The position numbers and the translations under genes were made by a program. A DNA stretch of 64,000 bases from Bordetella bronchialis (GTDB lineage Bacteria; Pseudomonadota; Gammaproteobacteria; Burkholderiales; Burkholderiaceae_B), in the NCBI RefSeq assembly GCF_001676705.1, contig NZ_CP016170.1:4526001-4590000 (forward strand), written 5' to 3'. The notes beneath the pieces are model-generated. The model did not search any database, had not been told where the DNA came from, and saw only the letters and a list, made by a program, of their open reading frames with translations. Shown one piece after another: positions 1 through 8,367 of this stretch (positions are counted from its first letter, which is position 1; each line of letters starts with the position of its first letter).

Positions 1-2
1 AC

Positions 3-101
3 ATCCTGTCCACCATCGGCGACATGGTGTCGATGAAGTCCAATCCCGTGCTGCTGCGCAGCGCGCAATTGAGTGGCGCGAAAGCGCTGGACGGGGCCTG
101 A
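3..101 (+). CDS. C-terminal end of an unidentified protein (partial)
   Basis: An open frame enters from the left edge and stops with TGA at 99-101, giving about 32 residues that end in KALDGA. It is followed directly by a GC-rich hairpin. The fragment is too short to assign to a family, and nothing in it identifies a function. Confidence 0.55.
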   Translation: MLSTIGDMVSMKSNPVLLRSAQLSGAKALDGA

Positions 102-113
102 ACGATATCCCCG

Positions 114-143
114 GCGCCCGGGCCCGATTCCCCGCCCGGGCGC
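114..143 (+). terminator. Possible intrinsic terminator after the first gene
   Basis: Positions 114-122 (GCGCCCGGG) pair perfectly with 135-143 across a 12-base loop. The only T-run (TTTT, 154-157) lies about ten bases beyond the stem, so this is a weak terminator or simply a stable hairpin. Confidence 0.4.
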
Positions 144-202
144 GGGCTTGACCGTTTTAAAACATATGATCCAAAATGGCGGCCACGAAAACGGAGCGCC
201 AA

Positions 203-886
203 ATGCCGCCGATTCCCCCCGCCATCCGGGCCGTCGTCTTCGATCTCTACGGAACCCTGTACGACGTGCATTCCGTCGCCGGCGCCTGCGATAGCCGCTA
301 TGCGGGCCGTGGCATGGACATCAGCACGCTATGGCGGCAGAAGCAGCTGGAATACACCTGGCTGCGCAGCCTCATGGGACAGTACATTCCCTTCGAACAG
401 GCCACGCGGGACGCCCTGGTCTATACCTGCCGCCATCTGGGACTGGACCTGGACCAGGCGGCATGCGACGCCTTGTGCGACGCCTATCTGAAGCTGTCGC
501 CCTACCCCGAAGTACCCGGCGCGCTGGGCCGGCTGAACGCCCTTGGCGTGCCGCTGGCCATCCTGTCCAACGGCTCGGTATTTTCCATCGGCGAGGTAGT
601 GCGCGCGTCCGGCCTGGCATCCAGCTTCTCGCACCTGCTCAGCGTCGAAGCAGTCAGGGTCTTCAAGCCCGACTTCCGCGTATACCAGCTGGCCTGCGAC
701 ACCTTGCGCTTGCCGGCCGCGGAAATCCTGTTCGTCTCGTCCAACGCGTGGGACGCCGCCGGCGCCTGGCATTTCGGATTCCAGGTGTGCTGGCTGAACC
801 GCGATGCCAGGACCTTCGACGAGCTGGGGGCCGCTCCGCGTGTCATCCGCTCACTGGACGAACTGCCGGTGTTCGCGCCGGCCTGA
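203..886 (+). CDS. Type II haloacid dehalogenase-family hydrolase
   Basis: HAD-superfamily hydrolase of the (S)-2-haloacid dehalogenase type, which uses an aspartate nucleophile to displace halide from short 2-haloacids. The nucleophile motif FDLYGTLYD lies near residue 13. The Arg-containing stretch [17 protein letters not shown], typical of the dehalogenase subfamily, follows. Motif II (LSNGS) is near residue 120, the motif III lysine (FKPDF) near 155 and SSNAWDAAG near 183. At about 227 residues it has the usual family length. The ATG at 203 is preceded by GGAG at 193-196; an in-frame ATG at 176 would add nine residues and has no comparable site. It is monocistronic and convergent with the capsule operon. 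Many members have unknown natural substrates, so haloacid activity is a family-level prediction. Confidence 0.85.
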   Translation: MPPIPPAIRAVVFDLYGTLYDVHSVAGACDSRYAGRGMDISTLWRQKQLEYTWLRSLMGQYIPFEQATRDALVYTCRHLGLDLDQAACDALCDAYLKLSPYPEVPGALGRLNALGVPLAILSNGSVFSIGEVVRASGLASSFSHLLSVEAVRVFKPDFRVYQLACDTLRLPAAEILFVSSNAWDAAGAWHFGFQVCWLNRDARTFDELGAAPRVIRSLDELPVFAPA

Positions 887-931
887 CCGCGGCGCACGCG
901 CACCGCCAGGGCCGGCCGGCGCGCCCCGCGC

Positions 932-2125
932 TCAACCGGGGCAAGCCGATCCGCCGCGCGGCGCGGCCAGCGGGGTTTCTTCCCGGGTATTGCCCGCCAG
1001 CCTGCGGATCTTCTCCGCCAGCTCGGGCGTGGGATGCTCATAGCCGTAGCAGTACGGCGGCGTCGGCACCGACTCGGTACGGTAGTCTTCCAGTACCGGC
1101 TTGGCATCGCCCAGGTACAGATTGTCCTTCAAGCGCAGCGAGGCCTTGAAATCCCTGCCATAGCCGTACTGGGCCTTGGATTTCTCGTAGTTGCGCCGGT
1201 CGGATTCGCCGTTGACCAGCGCGCTTCGCTTGGGCGCCTCCGGGATATAACGGCAGTAGTTCACCTTGACGCCTTCCACCGTGGGAAAGAACTCCGGCTC
1301 CACGCATTTGCGCTGCGAGACATTGCTGAAGATATTGCCCTCGACCAGCGCGCGCGCCTCCAGGCTGAAACTCATCCCGTAGAAATCCCAGTTCTCCAGC
1401 AGGTTGTTGAACAGGTGGAAGGTACCGAATTGCGCGCGCGGATTGCGCTGCACCGTGTTCAGGAAATAATTGTGGTGCAGCGTCACCCGCGCGATCGAAT
1501 CCCGGTCGTAGTTCTTGAACAGGTTCTTCGACGTGATGTTGTTCAGCAGCATGACCTTGTCGGAGTCGTGGAATTTCGTCCACGATATCGTCACGTCGGT
1601 CGAACCGTTCTTCACATTGAGCAGGCGATCGGAGAACCGCGAAAGATCCAGGTGATCGACCCACACATCGCGGCTGCCGTTGGCCACATTCACCGCCTGT
1701 GTCAGCCTGCCGAAGCGCCCGTCTATCGTCAGGTGCGTCAGGATGACGTTCTTGCTGCCATACACGCCCAGCCCGTCATCGATCAGGGTGACCTGCCTTC
1801 CCCGCCCATCGATGGTGACGTTCGACGGCACGCGAAGCTGCTTGTCCAGCACGATGGTCATGTCGGACGCGAAGCGGATCCAGGCGGGGCCTTGCGCGCG
1901 CGCATGCGACAGCGCGGCGCGCAAGGTGCCGGGGCCCGAGTCCTTGTCGGACGTGACATCCACGAACCGCCCTCCCAGGCCGCCCGTTGCCTTCGCGCCA
2001 TACCCTTCGCGTTGCTGCAGCAGGGACGAAACAGCCGGACAGCTCAGGTCCGGCACACGGCATGATTCGGTCGCGGCCGCCAGGCCGCAATACAACATCG
2101 CCAGGACTGCCAGCCAGCGCTTCAT
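932..2125 (-). CDS. vexL: VexL-like secreted polysaccharide lyase (pectate lyase/PL1 fold)
   Basis: Predicted periplasmic or secreted lyase of the pectate lyase C (PL1) beta-helix family, 397 residues, with a signal peptide cut near residue 19. PL1 hallmarks are visible: WVDH at 155-158, VTISWTKFHDSDKVML after 177 and RNPR at 227-230, followed by the FHLFNN strand. Two canonical positions differ: the calcium-ligand pair (DxxxD in pectate lyases) reads D166...N170, and the RxPxxR motif ends in Gln232 instead of Arg. It is the last gene of the capsule operon, 11 bases after tviC with an AAGGGG site. From memory, Vi loci of Achromobacter and environmental Bordetella carry a Vi-specific lyase called VexL; pectate and Vi are both alpha-1,4-linked galacturonic-type polymers. 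A role in trimming or releasing capsule is inferred. Confidence 0.75.
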   Translation of the reverse strand: MKRWLAVLAMLYCGLAAATESCRVPDLSCPAVSSLLQQREGYGAKATGGLGGRFVDVTSDKDSGPGTLRAALSHARAQGPAWIRFASDMTIVLDKQLRVPSNVTIDGRGRQVTLIDDGLGVYGSKNVILTHLTIDGRFGRLTQAVNVANGSRDVWVDHLDLSRFSDRLLNVKNGSTDVTISWTKFHDSDKVMLLNNITSKNLFKNYDRDSIARVTLHHNYFLNTVQRNPRAQFGTFHLFNNLLENWDFYGMSFSLEARALVEGNIFSNVSQRKCVEPEFFPTVEGVKVNYCRYIPEAPKRSALVNGESDRRNYEKSKAQYGYGRDFKASLRLKDNLYLGDAKPVLEDYRTESVPTPPYCYGYEHPTPELAEKIRRLAGNTREETPLAAPRGGSACPG

Positions 2126-2136
2126 GTCGTTCCCCT

Positions 2137-3234
2137 TCAGGCAGGCGCCCGGGCGGTAAGAAAGCCGATGTACCAGGGCAATGCCTGGTTCATTCCCTTT
2201 CGCAGATCGACCAGCGGCGTGTATCCGATGCCGGCGATGGCCTTGGATACGTCGGCCTGCGAATGGCGCACGTCGCCTTCCCGGAAAGGCCCGTACTCCG
2301 GCGCGAGCGCATACGGGAAGCCGCAGGGCGCCAACCCGTCGCGTATGATGCCGAACAGGTCGTTGAGCGTGGTGCGGCCGCCCACGGCGACGTTATAGAC
2401 CTCGCTCGCGCCGGCGGTTTGCCGCAAGGCGGCGCGCAGGTTGGCCTGCACCACATTGCCCACGAAGCAGAAGTCCCGGCTGGTCTCGCCATCGCCGTTG
2501 ATGCGGACGGGTTCGCCGTCGATCATGGAAGCAATCCATTTCGGGATCACGGCCGCGTAGGCGCCGTTCGGATCCTGGCGCGGGCCGAAGACATTGAAAT
2601 AGCGCAGCCCCGTGGCGGCGAATCCGTATACGCGCGCGTATACCTCTGCATAGATTTCATCGACCAGCTTGGTCACCGCGTAAGGCGACAGCGGCCTGCC
2701 GATACGGTCTTCCCGCTTGGGCAGATTGGGCTCGTCGCCATACGTCGAGCTGGAGGCGGCATAGACGAAACCCTGGATCGAGGCGCGCCGCGCCGCGTCC
2801 AGCACATTCACGAAACCCGACACGTTCACCTCGTGCGAGGTCACGGGATCTTTCACCGAACGCGGCACGGAACCGAGCGCGGCCTGGTGCAGCACGTAAT
2901 CGGCTTGCGCGACGGCGCGCTCGCACGCCGCCATATCGCGGATGTCGGCCTCGTGCAGCGTGAAGCGCGTCCAGCGATCTTCCCCGACGTTGTTCCTGAC
3001 CTCGTCCAGATTGCGCCGGTGCCCGGTCGAGAAATTGTCCAGGCCGACCACATCCTGGTCCAGCAGCAGCAGGGTTTCCACCAGATTCGAGCCGATGAAG
3101 CCCGCCGCCCCGGTCACCAGCCACCGCCGCCGGCGCGCCAGCAGCGCCTCGCGCAGGTCGCGTTGCGTCTCGTCGCGCAACCAGGGCGCGAGTTTCAACT
3201 CGCCGTCAAAGTCTTTCCTGTCCATCGAAATCAC
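2137..3234 (-). CDS. tviC: UDP-N-acetylglucosamine(uronic acid) 4-epimerase TviC
   Basis: Extended short-chain dehydrogenase of the TviC/WbpP type. It epimerises C4 of UDP-GlcNAcA to give UDP-GalNAcA, the Vi precursor. The NAD-binding motif [10 protein letters not shown] is near residue 41, and the catalytic Ser/Tyr/Lys set appears as [10 protein letters not shown] and [18 protein letters not shown] is typical of UDP-HexNAc epimerases. It has 365 residues against about 348 in Salmonella, with an extra N-terminal stretch common in WbpP-type enzymes. The gene lies 3 bases after vexE. In the Salmonella viaB locus tviC instead follows tviB, so the order here is rearranged. Confidence 0.88.
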   Translation of the reverse strand: MISMDRKDFDGELKLAPWLRDETQRDLREALLARRRRWLVTGAAGFIGSNLVETLLLLDQDVVGLDNFSTGHRRNLDEVRNNVGEDRWTRFTLHEADIRDMAACERAVAQADYVLHQAALGSVPRSVKDPVTSHEVNVSGFVNVLDAARRASIQGFVYAASSSTYGDEPNLPKREDRIGRPLSPYAVTKLVDEIYAEVYARVYGFAATGLRYFNVFGPRQDPNGAYAAVIPKWIASMIDGEPVRINGDGETSRDFCFVGNVVQANLRAALRQTAGASEVYNVAVGGRTTLNDLFGIIRDGLAPCGFPYALAPEYGPFREGDVRHSQADVSKAIAGIGYTPLVDLRKGMNQALPWYIGFLTARAPA

Positions 3235-3237
3235 TCC

Positions 3238-5145
3238 CTATTGCCGCGCGGACCGATCCGCGGGCTTCACATGGCGCCAGATTCCCCCGCTCAAGCGCAG
3301 GTTCTCCGGGGGGCCGGCCAGATGTTCCCTGAGCCGTTCAAAGTACGCCTGCTGCCATCGCCGGGCATACGCCTCGGCGTCTTCGCCAGGTTCCGCCTGG
3401 GGCAGCATTGCCAGCGTGTAGGTAATCCGGCCGTTCTCCCAGCGCGGGGCATAGAACACCGAAGGCACGCCCATGCGCTGCGCCATGAGCGACGCAAAGC
3501 TGGAATACGTGACCTCCTGTCCCTCGAAAGTCGTGCGCGGCGCGGCGGGATTCGCGGCGCCGTCGACGGCCAGGCATAGCACGTAGCCCGATCCCAGCGC
3601 GCGCATGCAGGCCTTGGCCACCTGCGCCTCGGTCTGGTCGGCGGTGGAAATCAGGGCGGCCGAGTAGCTGGCCTTGGCGATGCTGGGAGCCGTCGCCAGC
3701 CAGCGCGATGGAATGCCCACCAGTTCCAGCGCCATCAGCCCGGCATACATGGGTCCCACGTGCGCCGTGGCAAGCACGACGCCTTTACCGGACGCGAGCA
3801 GGGGCGCGAAGAAGCGCTCGCCGGCGTCCAGGTCGCCAAGCAGCTGCATGGCCTCTTCGACCTGGTCCTCGCGGCATTCGATCCAATCGAAAAGAAGATG
3901 GTCGACCAGATGTCCCCAGCGCGCCGCACGTTCCCATTGGGCGCGGTCGGCGTTCTTATCGCCGCGCAGCGACCATGCCCAATCGAAGCGGGCCTGCGGG
4001 ATCGGCGCTTTGTCCAGCCGGTCCCGCAGCCCGTCCAGGGCTTCCTGGAAGGTGTCCGGAAGCTGCCTGCCGCGCCGGGAGACGTATTGCTCGTACAGGG
4101 CTTCGGCCTGCTGTGTGCGGCCTGCCTGGGACAGGGCCGCGATGGCGGTGCGCTGCCAGAGCAGGTTATCCGGGGACTTTTCGTACAGCGCCAATACCTG
4201 GTCGGCGGCTTCGGCGTATTGCATGGCATAGCGCAGCGCGCGTGCATAAAGCACCCGGGTCTGCTCCAGGTCGGGCGCCAGGTCGACCGCCTGCCGCAAG
4301 GGATCCACCGCAGCCTTGTAGCGTCCCGCCCGCAGCAGTGTTTCGCCGTACAGCGACAGCAGCCGCACGTCCGTGGGCGCCACCTGCAACGCGGCCTGGA
4401 AGTGCGCCAGGGCATGCACCTTGCGATCGTCGTCGCTACCGCGGCGCAAGTGTGCCTGGCCCAGCGCCGTACGCAGGGCCGGGCTGTCATGGCCCGCGGC
4501 CAGGGCGGCGTCGCCCAGGCGGATGGCCGCCTCCGACCGGAAATCCTCGTACAGGGCGCGGACCGCCATCGCGGCCACCCGCTCGTTGGGCAGCTTGCCG
4601 GCATCCAGCAGCGCCGCGACCCGCGCGGCCTCCGCCGTGTCGCCATTGCGCAGGAACGCCAGCATCCAGTAATGCGCTTCGCCGCATTCGCCGGTGACCA
4701 GGCCGGCGGTCGCGCGCGCCACCGCCGCCGCATCGGCCAGCCGCCCGGCCTGCAGCCGCAGCTGGATACGGGCGGCATGCAAGGCGGCGGTCCCGGACTC
4801 GATGTCGGCCGCCGCATCCGCCTGGGCGATGGCACGCTCCCACTGCCCGGTCCTGCCCAACAGGCTGGCCAGCAGGCGCCGGTCGTCCATCCGGGACGGG
4901 TAGGCCGCCACCAGGGCCTCCAGCGCGGCGATCGCCGCCGCCAGGGCGCCGTCGCGCACGAACGGCGTAACCAGCAAACGCCGGACTTCCCGCCACCCAT
5001 CGGGGTCGCGCGCCAGCACGGCGTCCAGCCGCGCCATCTCGCGCCCCGGATCCGGCGCGGACCGGATCTCCGCGATGACATCCAGAAGACGACCGCGGGC
5101 GTCGGCGCTCGCGCCCCGGCGTTCCGCAACAGTCACATCAGCCAT
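3238..5145 (-). CDS. vexE: Vi polysaccharide lipid-terminus acyltransferase VexE
   Basis: Predicted VexE, which in Salmonella Typhi is needed to add the acylated HexNAc lipid terminus that anchors the Vi chain. 635 residues (about 658 in Salmonella). Residues 1 to about 380 are TPR-like helical repeats. The C-terminal ~230 residues resemble LpxL/LpxM lauroyltransferases (TAHVGPMYAG, VLCLAVDG, SVFYAPRWENG). The LpxL catalytic dyad H-x4-D/E reads H-VGPM-Y here, so the acidic partner is not in its usual place. The start overlaps the end of vexD by 8 bases and tviC follows after 3 bases, so translation is probably coupled. Cytoplasmic or inner-membrane associated. Confidence 0.82.
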   Translation of the reverse strand: MADVTVAERRGASADARGRLLDVIAEIRSAPDPGREMARLDAVLARDPDGWREVRRLLVTPFVRDGALAAAIAALEALVAAYPSRMDDRRLLASLLGRTGQWERAIAQADAAADIESGTAALHAARIQLRLQAGRLADAAAVARATAGLVTGECGEAHYWMLAFLRNGDTAEAARVAALLDAGKLPNERVAAMAVRALYEDFRSEAAIRLGDAALAAGHDSPALRTALGQAHLRRGSDDDRKVHALAHFQAALQVAPTDVRLLSLYGETLLRAGRYKAAVDPLRQAVDLAPDLEQTRVLYARALRYAMQYAEAADQVLALYEKSPDNLLWQRTAIAALSQAGRTQQAEALYEQYVSRRGRQLPDTFQEALDGLRDRLDKAPIPQARFDWAWSLRGDKNADRAQWERAARWGHLVDHLLFDWIECREDQVEEAMQLLGDLDAGERFFAPLLASGKGVVLATAHVGPMYAGLMALELVGIPSRWLATAPSIAKASYSAALISTADQTEAQVAKACMRALGSGYVLCLAVDGAANPAAPRTTFEGQEVTYSSFASLMAQRMGVPSVFYAPRWENGRITYTLAMLPQAEPGEDAEAYARRWQQAYFERLREHLAGPPENLRLSGGIWRHVKPADRSARQ

Positions 5146-6433
5146 GACGCATCCCCCTGATCAGAGCCATCGCGATGCGAGCGATGAACATCAGCACGAA
5201 TCCGAGCGCCAACGCTTGCAGCAGCAGGTTCCTGGTGTGCGGACTGCTCGGGCGGTCCGTGGGCACGGGCTGCGCGATGATGGACAAATACCGCTGCAGC
5301 CGCAGGGCATCGACCATGGCCTGCTGGTACGACTGCTGCGCCAGGGTCAGGTTGGAATCCGCGAAAGCCTGCGCGTTCCTCAAGGCCTCGTACGATTTGA
5401 GTTGCCGCGCTTCCGTATTGCCCTGCCCGCTCAGCCGATGGCGCACCGAGACCAGCCGCTTTTGCAGGGCGGCGACCTGCATCTGCGCCGGCTTGAGCAT
5501 GGGATGGTTGGGATTGCCCAGGGCACGGATCTTGTCCAGATTAATCTGCGCGTTGCTGAGCTCGCTCTCCAGTTGCCCGGACAGGTTCAGCAGCATCGTC
5601 ACCGTCGCGGTCGGATCGATATTGCCGTGCGCCGTCCGCCAGGCCGTCAGGGCATCGCGGGCCTCCAGCGCCTTCCGCTCCGCGCGCCTGACGGACTCCT
5701 CGCTCACCTTCAGCTTGTCGGCCACGCCTTTTTCGTTCAACCGGCTGACGAAGGCCTCCGCCAGGCCGATCAGGGCCCGGGATATGGTCGCCGCGTCATC
5801 CGGCGAAAACGCGCTCACGCGCAGGACATCGATCTGCTCCAGCACATTGAAGGACACCTTGACCGAGGCCTGGTAGGCGCGATACAGGTCGTCCTCGCTG
5901 GCATCCTCGGGCAGGCGGTTGAACACGTCCAGCCCGTCATGGGTCAGGTAGCGGCGCAATCCGATCGCCTGATCGAGCTGACGCATGGCGTCGCGCGACT
6001 TCAGGAAATCGCTCACCGCCCATCCGTCCACGAAGCCGCCCAGCATGCCCTGCATGTTCCCCGTGGTCAGCAGATTGGTCGCCCCGCCGCCCGCGGATTG
6101 CTGGCCGGAACCGGATTGCACGAAGAACCGCGACTCGGCCTCGTAACGTGGCGTCGCGAGCCAGAACACATAGACCAAGGCGAGCGCGACCGGCGCGACG
6201 ACGATGAGCGCGTTGATCCAGCGCTGGCGGCGACGCTCGCGCAAGGCTGCCTGGCGGTCGCGCCGGCGGCGCTCGATCTCCGACTCGCCTTCAGAGGCCG
6301 AGCTGGCTGTCGCCGAATCCGCTTCCGTAAGGGTCTTCCCCGGCACTGCCCGAGTCGCTCCGGGATCGTCTTGGAGGGAACTGGCGGATGCACCGGTCGA
6401 GGTCGTCTTCGATTCTGAGAGTGCTTCCTTCAT
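5138..6433 (-). CDS. vexD: Capsule export inner-membrane periplasmic adaptor VexD (KpsE/PCP family)
   Basis: Polysaccharide co-polymerase/adaptor of ABC-dependent capsule export that bridges the VexBC transporter and the outer-membrane VexA. 431 residues, as in Salmonella. A charged cytoplasmic N-terminus (ERRRRDRQAALRERRRQRW) precedes a transmembrane helix at about 72-93. A periplasmic coiled coil rich in Arg, Glu and Ala occupies about 190-350, and a second membrane helix lies near the C-terminus. RYEAESRFFVQS after TM1 is a family signature. The start codon lies inside vexC, giving a 143-base overlap; no later in-frame ATG precedes the first membrane helix. Confidence 0.87.
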   Translation of the reverse strand: MKEALSESKTTSTGASASSLQDDPGATRAVPGKTLTEADSATASSASEGESEIERRRRDRQAALRERRRQRWINALIVVAPVALALVYVFWLATPRYEAESRFFVQSGSGQQSAGGGATNLLTTGNMQGMLGGFVDGWAVSDFLKSRDAMRQLDQAIGLRRYLTHDGLDVFNRLPEDASEDDLYRAYQASVKVSFNVLEQIDVLRVSAFSPDDAATISRALIGLAEAFVSRLNEKGVADKLKVSEESVRRAERKALEARDALTAWRTAHGNIDPTATVTMLLNLSGQLESELSNAQINLDKIRALGNPNHPMLKPAQMQVAALQKRLVSVRHRLSGQGNTEARQLKSYEALRNAQAFADSNLTLAQQSYQQAMVDALRLQRYLSIIAQPVPTDRPSSPHTRNLLLQALALGFVLMFIARIAMALIRGMRHG

Positions 6434-7010
6434 AAACTAAGCCTTTGAAGCAATAGTCCGCCATCTGGTTCTGGCGATAACTGGAAAAAACGAGCGTCCG
6501 TCCGACCAGGCGTTCCTCGAACAGCGCCAGCCAGAGACGGGTGAAGCGACAGGGCTCGAAAGGCATCGCGCCCTCGATCACATAGACGTCGAACGCAGGC
6601 GCCAGCGCCAGCGCGAACGAAAACTCCTGCCTGGCGTAGAGCGGCCAATGCTCCATGGGCCTGGCCAGGCACTTCGGGTCCGTAATCAGGTCCGCCACGA
6701 AATCGACGGTGGCATCCGAGTCCAGTCCGTACATCTCGCAGACGAACTCGATCATGCGCAGGCCGTTGGCCTTTCCGCGGATGAAGCCTTGCCGGCCTAT
6801 CGCCCAGGACACGCTGCCATCGTGCTTGACGAAACCCTGCCGCGGCGGACGCAGGCCACACAGCACATCGATGATCTGCCGGTGCAGCTCCGGCGCCGGC
6901 GACAGCAGCGCGTAGCGCCCGACGGGAATGTCCAGGTCGACATTCCTCAACAGGGGCTGCCGGCTGCCGAATGCGTAGGGGTCGTCGGTCACACCATTGA
7001 GATGGATCAT
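6291..7010 (-). CDS. vexC: VexC capsule-export ABC ATPase with degenerate catalytic motifs
   Basis: Aligns along its length with KpsT/VexC nucleotide-binding subunits (239 residues; SWAIGRQGFIRGKANG matches the KpsT Q-loop region, FALALAPAFDVYVIE the signature-to-Walker B region). The catalytic motifs are all altered. The P-loop position reads LLSPAPELHRQII with no GxGKST. The signature position reads HWPLYARQE rather than SSGMR. Walker B reads YVIEGA instead of LIDEV, and the H-loop reads SSYRQ with no His. The frame is intact and the reading-frame context conserved, so this is not a decayed pseudogene. Position between vexB and vexD fixes its role as the partner of VexB, but it is unlikely to bind or hydrolyse ATP in the normal way. 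Its C-terminal tail, rich in Ser, Gly and Asp, overlaps vexD. Confidence 0.8.
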   Translation of the reverse strand: MIHLNGVTDDPYAFGSRQPLLRNVDLDIPVGRYALLSPAPELHRQIIDVLCGLRPPRQGFVKHDGSVSWAIGRQGFIRGKANGLRMIEFVCEMYGLDSDATVDFVADLITDPKCLARPMEHWPLYARQEFSFALALAPAFDVYVIEGAMPFEPCRFTRLWLALFEERLVGRTLVFSSYRQNQMADYCFKGLVYEGSTLRIEDDLDRCIRQFPPRRSRSDSGSAGEDPYGSGFGDSQLGL

Positions 7011-7019
7011 GGTCGTCGC

Positions 7020-8366
7020 TCACATCGGCTGCACATTGCTGCGGGCCAGGCGCTCCGCCGCCAGGGCGGCCACCGCCAGGAAGACCAGCGAAGTCAGGAA
7101 GTACGCCAGGCTGGCGTCCTGCGACGTATAGCTGCTGAAATAGGCCGAGCGCAGGAGCTGCATGCCATGCGCGAACGGCGACCACAGGAGCCACGGGCGC
7201 AGCTGCTCCGGCAGCTGTTCCGAAACAAAGAACACGCCGGAGAATATCTGCAGGAATCGTTCGATGACCGGCGCGAGCCGCAGGAAAAAATGCCAGGCCG
7301 TCGCGATCGCGCCGAACAGCACCCCCATCGCGGCACCGCCCGCCCCCATCAGCACCACATACAACATGAATCCCGGCCAACTCACCGGCAGGGTGATAAG
7401 GTCCAGCGCGCTGCCCGCGCCGATCAGCACGCCGAATACCGCCAGGTACACCGAGACATAGATGCAGGCCTGCACCAAGGCGCCCATCAGCGGCGTGACG
7501 CCCTGGAAGTTCAGCAGTCCCCGCGCGGACACATAACTGGTACTGCTCCGGAAAATGATCTGCCGGAACATGATCCATGTGGTGGCTCCCAGCAACGAGA
7601 ACGTCGGCACATCCATGCCCAGGATGTAATGCGTTCCCATCAGGAAATACAGCGACGAGATCAGCGTAAGCAGCACCACCGGCCCGACCAGCGCCCATAG
7701 CAGCGCGATGCGGCTTTCCCCGTGCATCACGTGCAATTGATAGACCAGCATGGGAATCAGGGTGCGCAGGCGCGGCCGGCCGTCCTCGACATCGCGCGGA
7801 CGATACCGGCCGTGCAGGGCCCGCATGCGTTCGCGCAGGACCGCGAGATCCGCGGCCTCGTCCCGGGAAAGCTCGATCTCCAGCGCGATATCGTTGCGCG
7901 AGGCATGGCGGCGCGCCAGCTGCGCCTCTTCCTGCTTGCGCCGCCGCGCCCGCCGCTCGTGCGCCGCGGCCAGGCGCTCGTCTTCCGCCGCCAGCTTCGC
8001 CGGCATATAGCCGGCAGCGAACACGTCCGCCCCCGCGCGGATATCCAGCTCCAGCAGGCGCACCATGATACGCAGGCGCCGTCGGGGGAAGTCGGCAACC
8101 GATTCGGCGAAGCCGTTGCGCTCGATCTCCGCTTCCAGTTCGGACTGGACGGCCTCGTACACCGCTCGCCGGGCGGCGACGGTATCGTGCGGGGCGCCGC
8201 GCAGGCGCGCGACCAGCCGCGTCAGCACGGCGGCGGGCGAGATCCGGGCGTCGGACAGCGCGGCCAGGTCCAGGCGCCAGGCCGCAATGCCGGCGCCTAC
8301 CGCGTAGTTCCTGTCCTGCCGGCGGGCGCGCCAGCCCTTGATGCGATCCTCATTGCTCGTCGACAC
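7020..8366 (-). CDS. vexB: VexB capsule ABC-2 transporter permease with long N-terminal extension
   Basis: Residues from about 190 to 448 form an ABC-2/KpsM-type permease with six membrane helices (LLWALVGPVVLLTLISSLYF onwards; TTWIMFRQIIFRSSTSYVSA; ending in AVAALAAERLAR). It exports the lipid-capped Vi chain across the inner membrane. KpsM/VexB proteins are usually about 260 residues. The first ~190 here are an extra soluble, charged domain with helices such as ERRARRRKQEEAQLARR and no nucleotide-binding motif. The gene starts one base after vexA and ends 9 bases before vexC. No internal Met with a good ribosome site sits just before the membrane domain, so the extension looks genuine. Confidence 0.83.
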   Translation of the reverse strand: MSTSNEDRIKGWRARRQDRNYAVGAGIAAWRLDLAALSDARISPAAVLTRLVARLRGAPHDTVAARRAVYEAVQSELEAEIERNGFAESVADFPRRRLRIMVRLLELDIRAGADVFAAGYMPAKLAAEDERLAAAHERRARRRKQEEAQLARRHASRNDIALEIELSRDEAADLAVLRERMRALHGRYRPRDVEDGRPRLRTLIPMLVYQLHVMHGESRIALLWALVGPVVLLTLISSLYFLMGTHYILGMDVPTFSLLGATTWIMFRQIIFRSSTSYVSARGLLNFQGVTPLMGALVQACIYVSVYLAVFGVLIGAGSALDLITLPVSWPGFMLYVVLMGAGGAAMGVLFGAIATAWHFFLRLAPVIERFLQIFSGVFFVSEQLPEQLRPWLLWSPFAHGMQLLRSAYFSSYTSQDASLAYFLTSLVFLAVAALAAERLARSNVQPM

Positions 8367-8367
8367 G

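Noticed and set aside
73..294. Arg/Pro-rich open frame overlapping the dehalogenase start
   Set aside because: Overlaps the terminator-like hairpin and the true gene, no ribosome site, composition typical of a GC-rich shadow frame.
6291..7010. Treating vexC as a pseudogene
   Set aside because: The frame is uninterrupted, its length and the framework between motifs are conserved, and it is tightly packed in the operon; a functional but non-catalytic protein is more likely.
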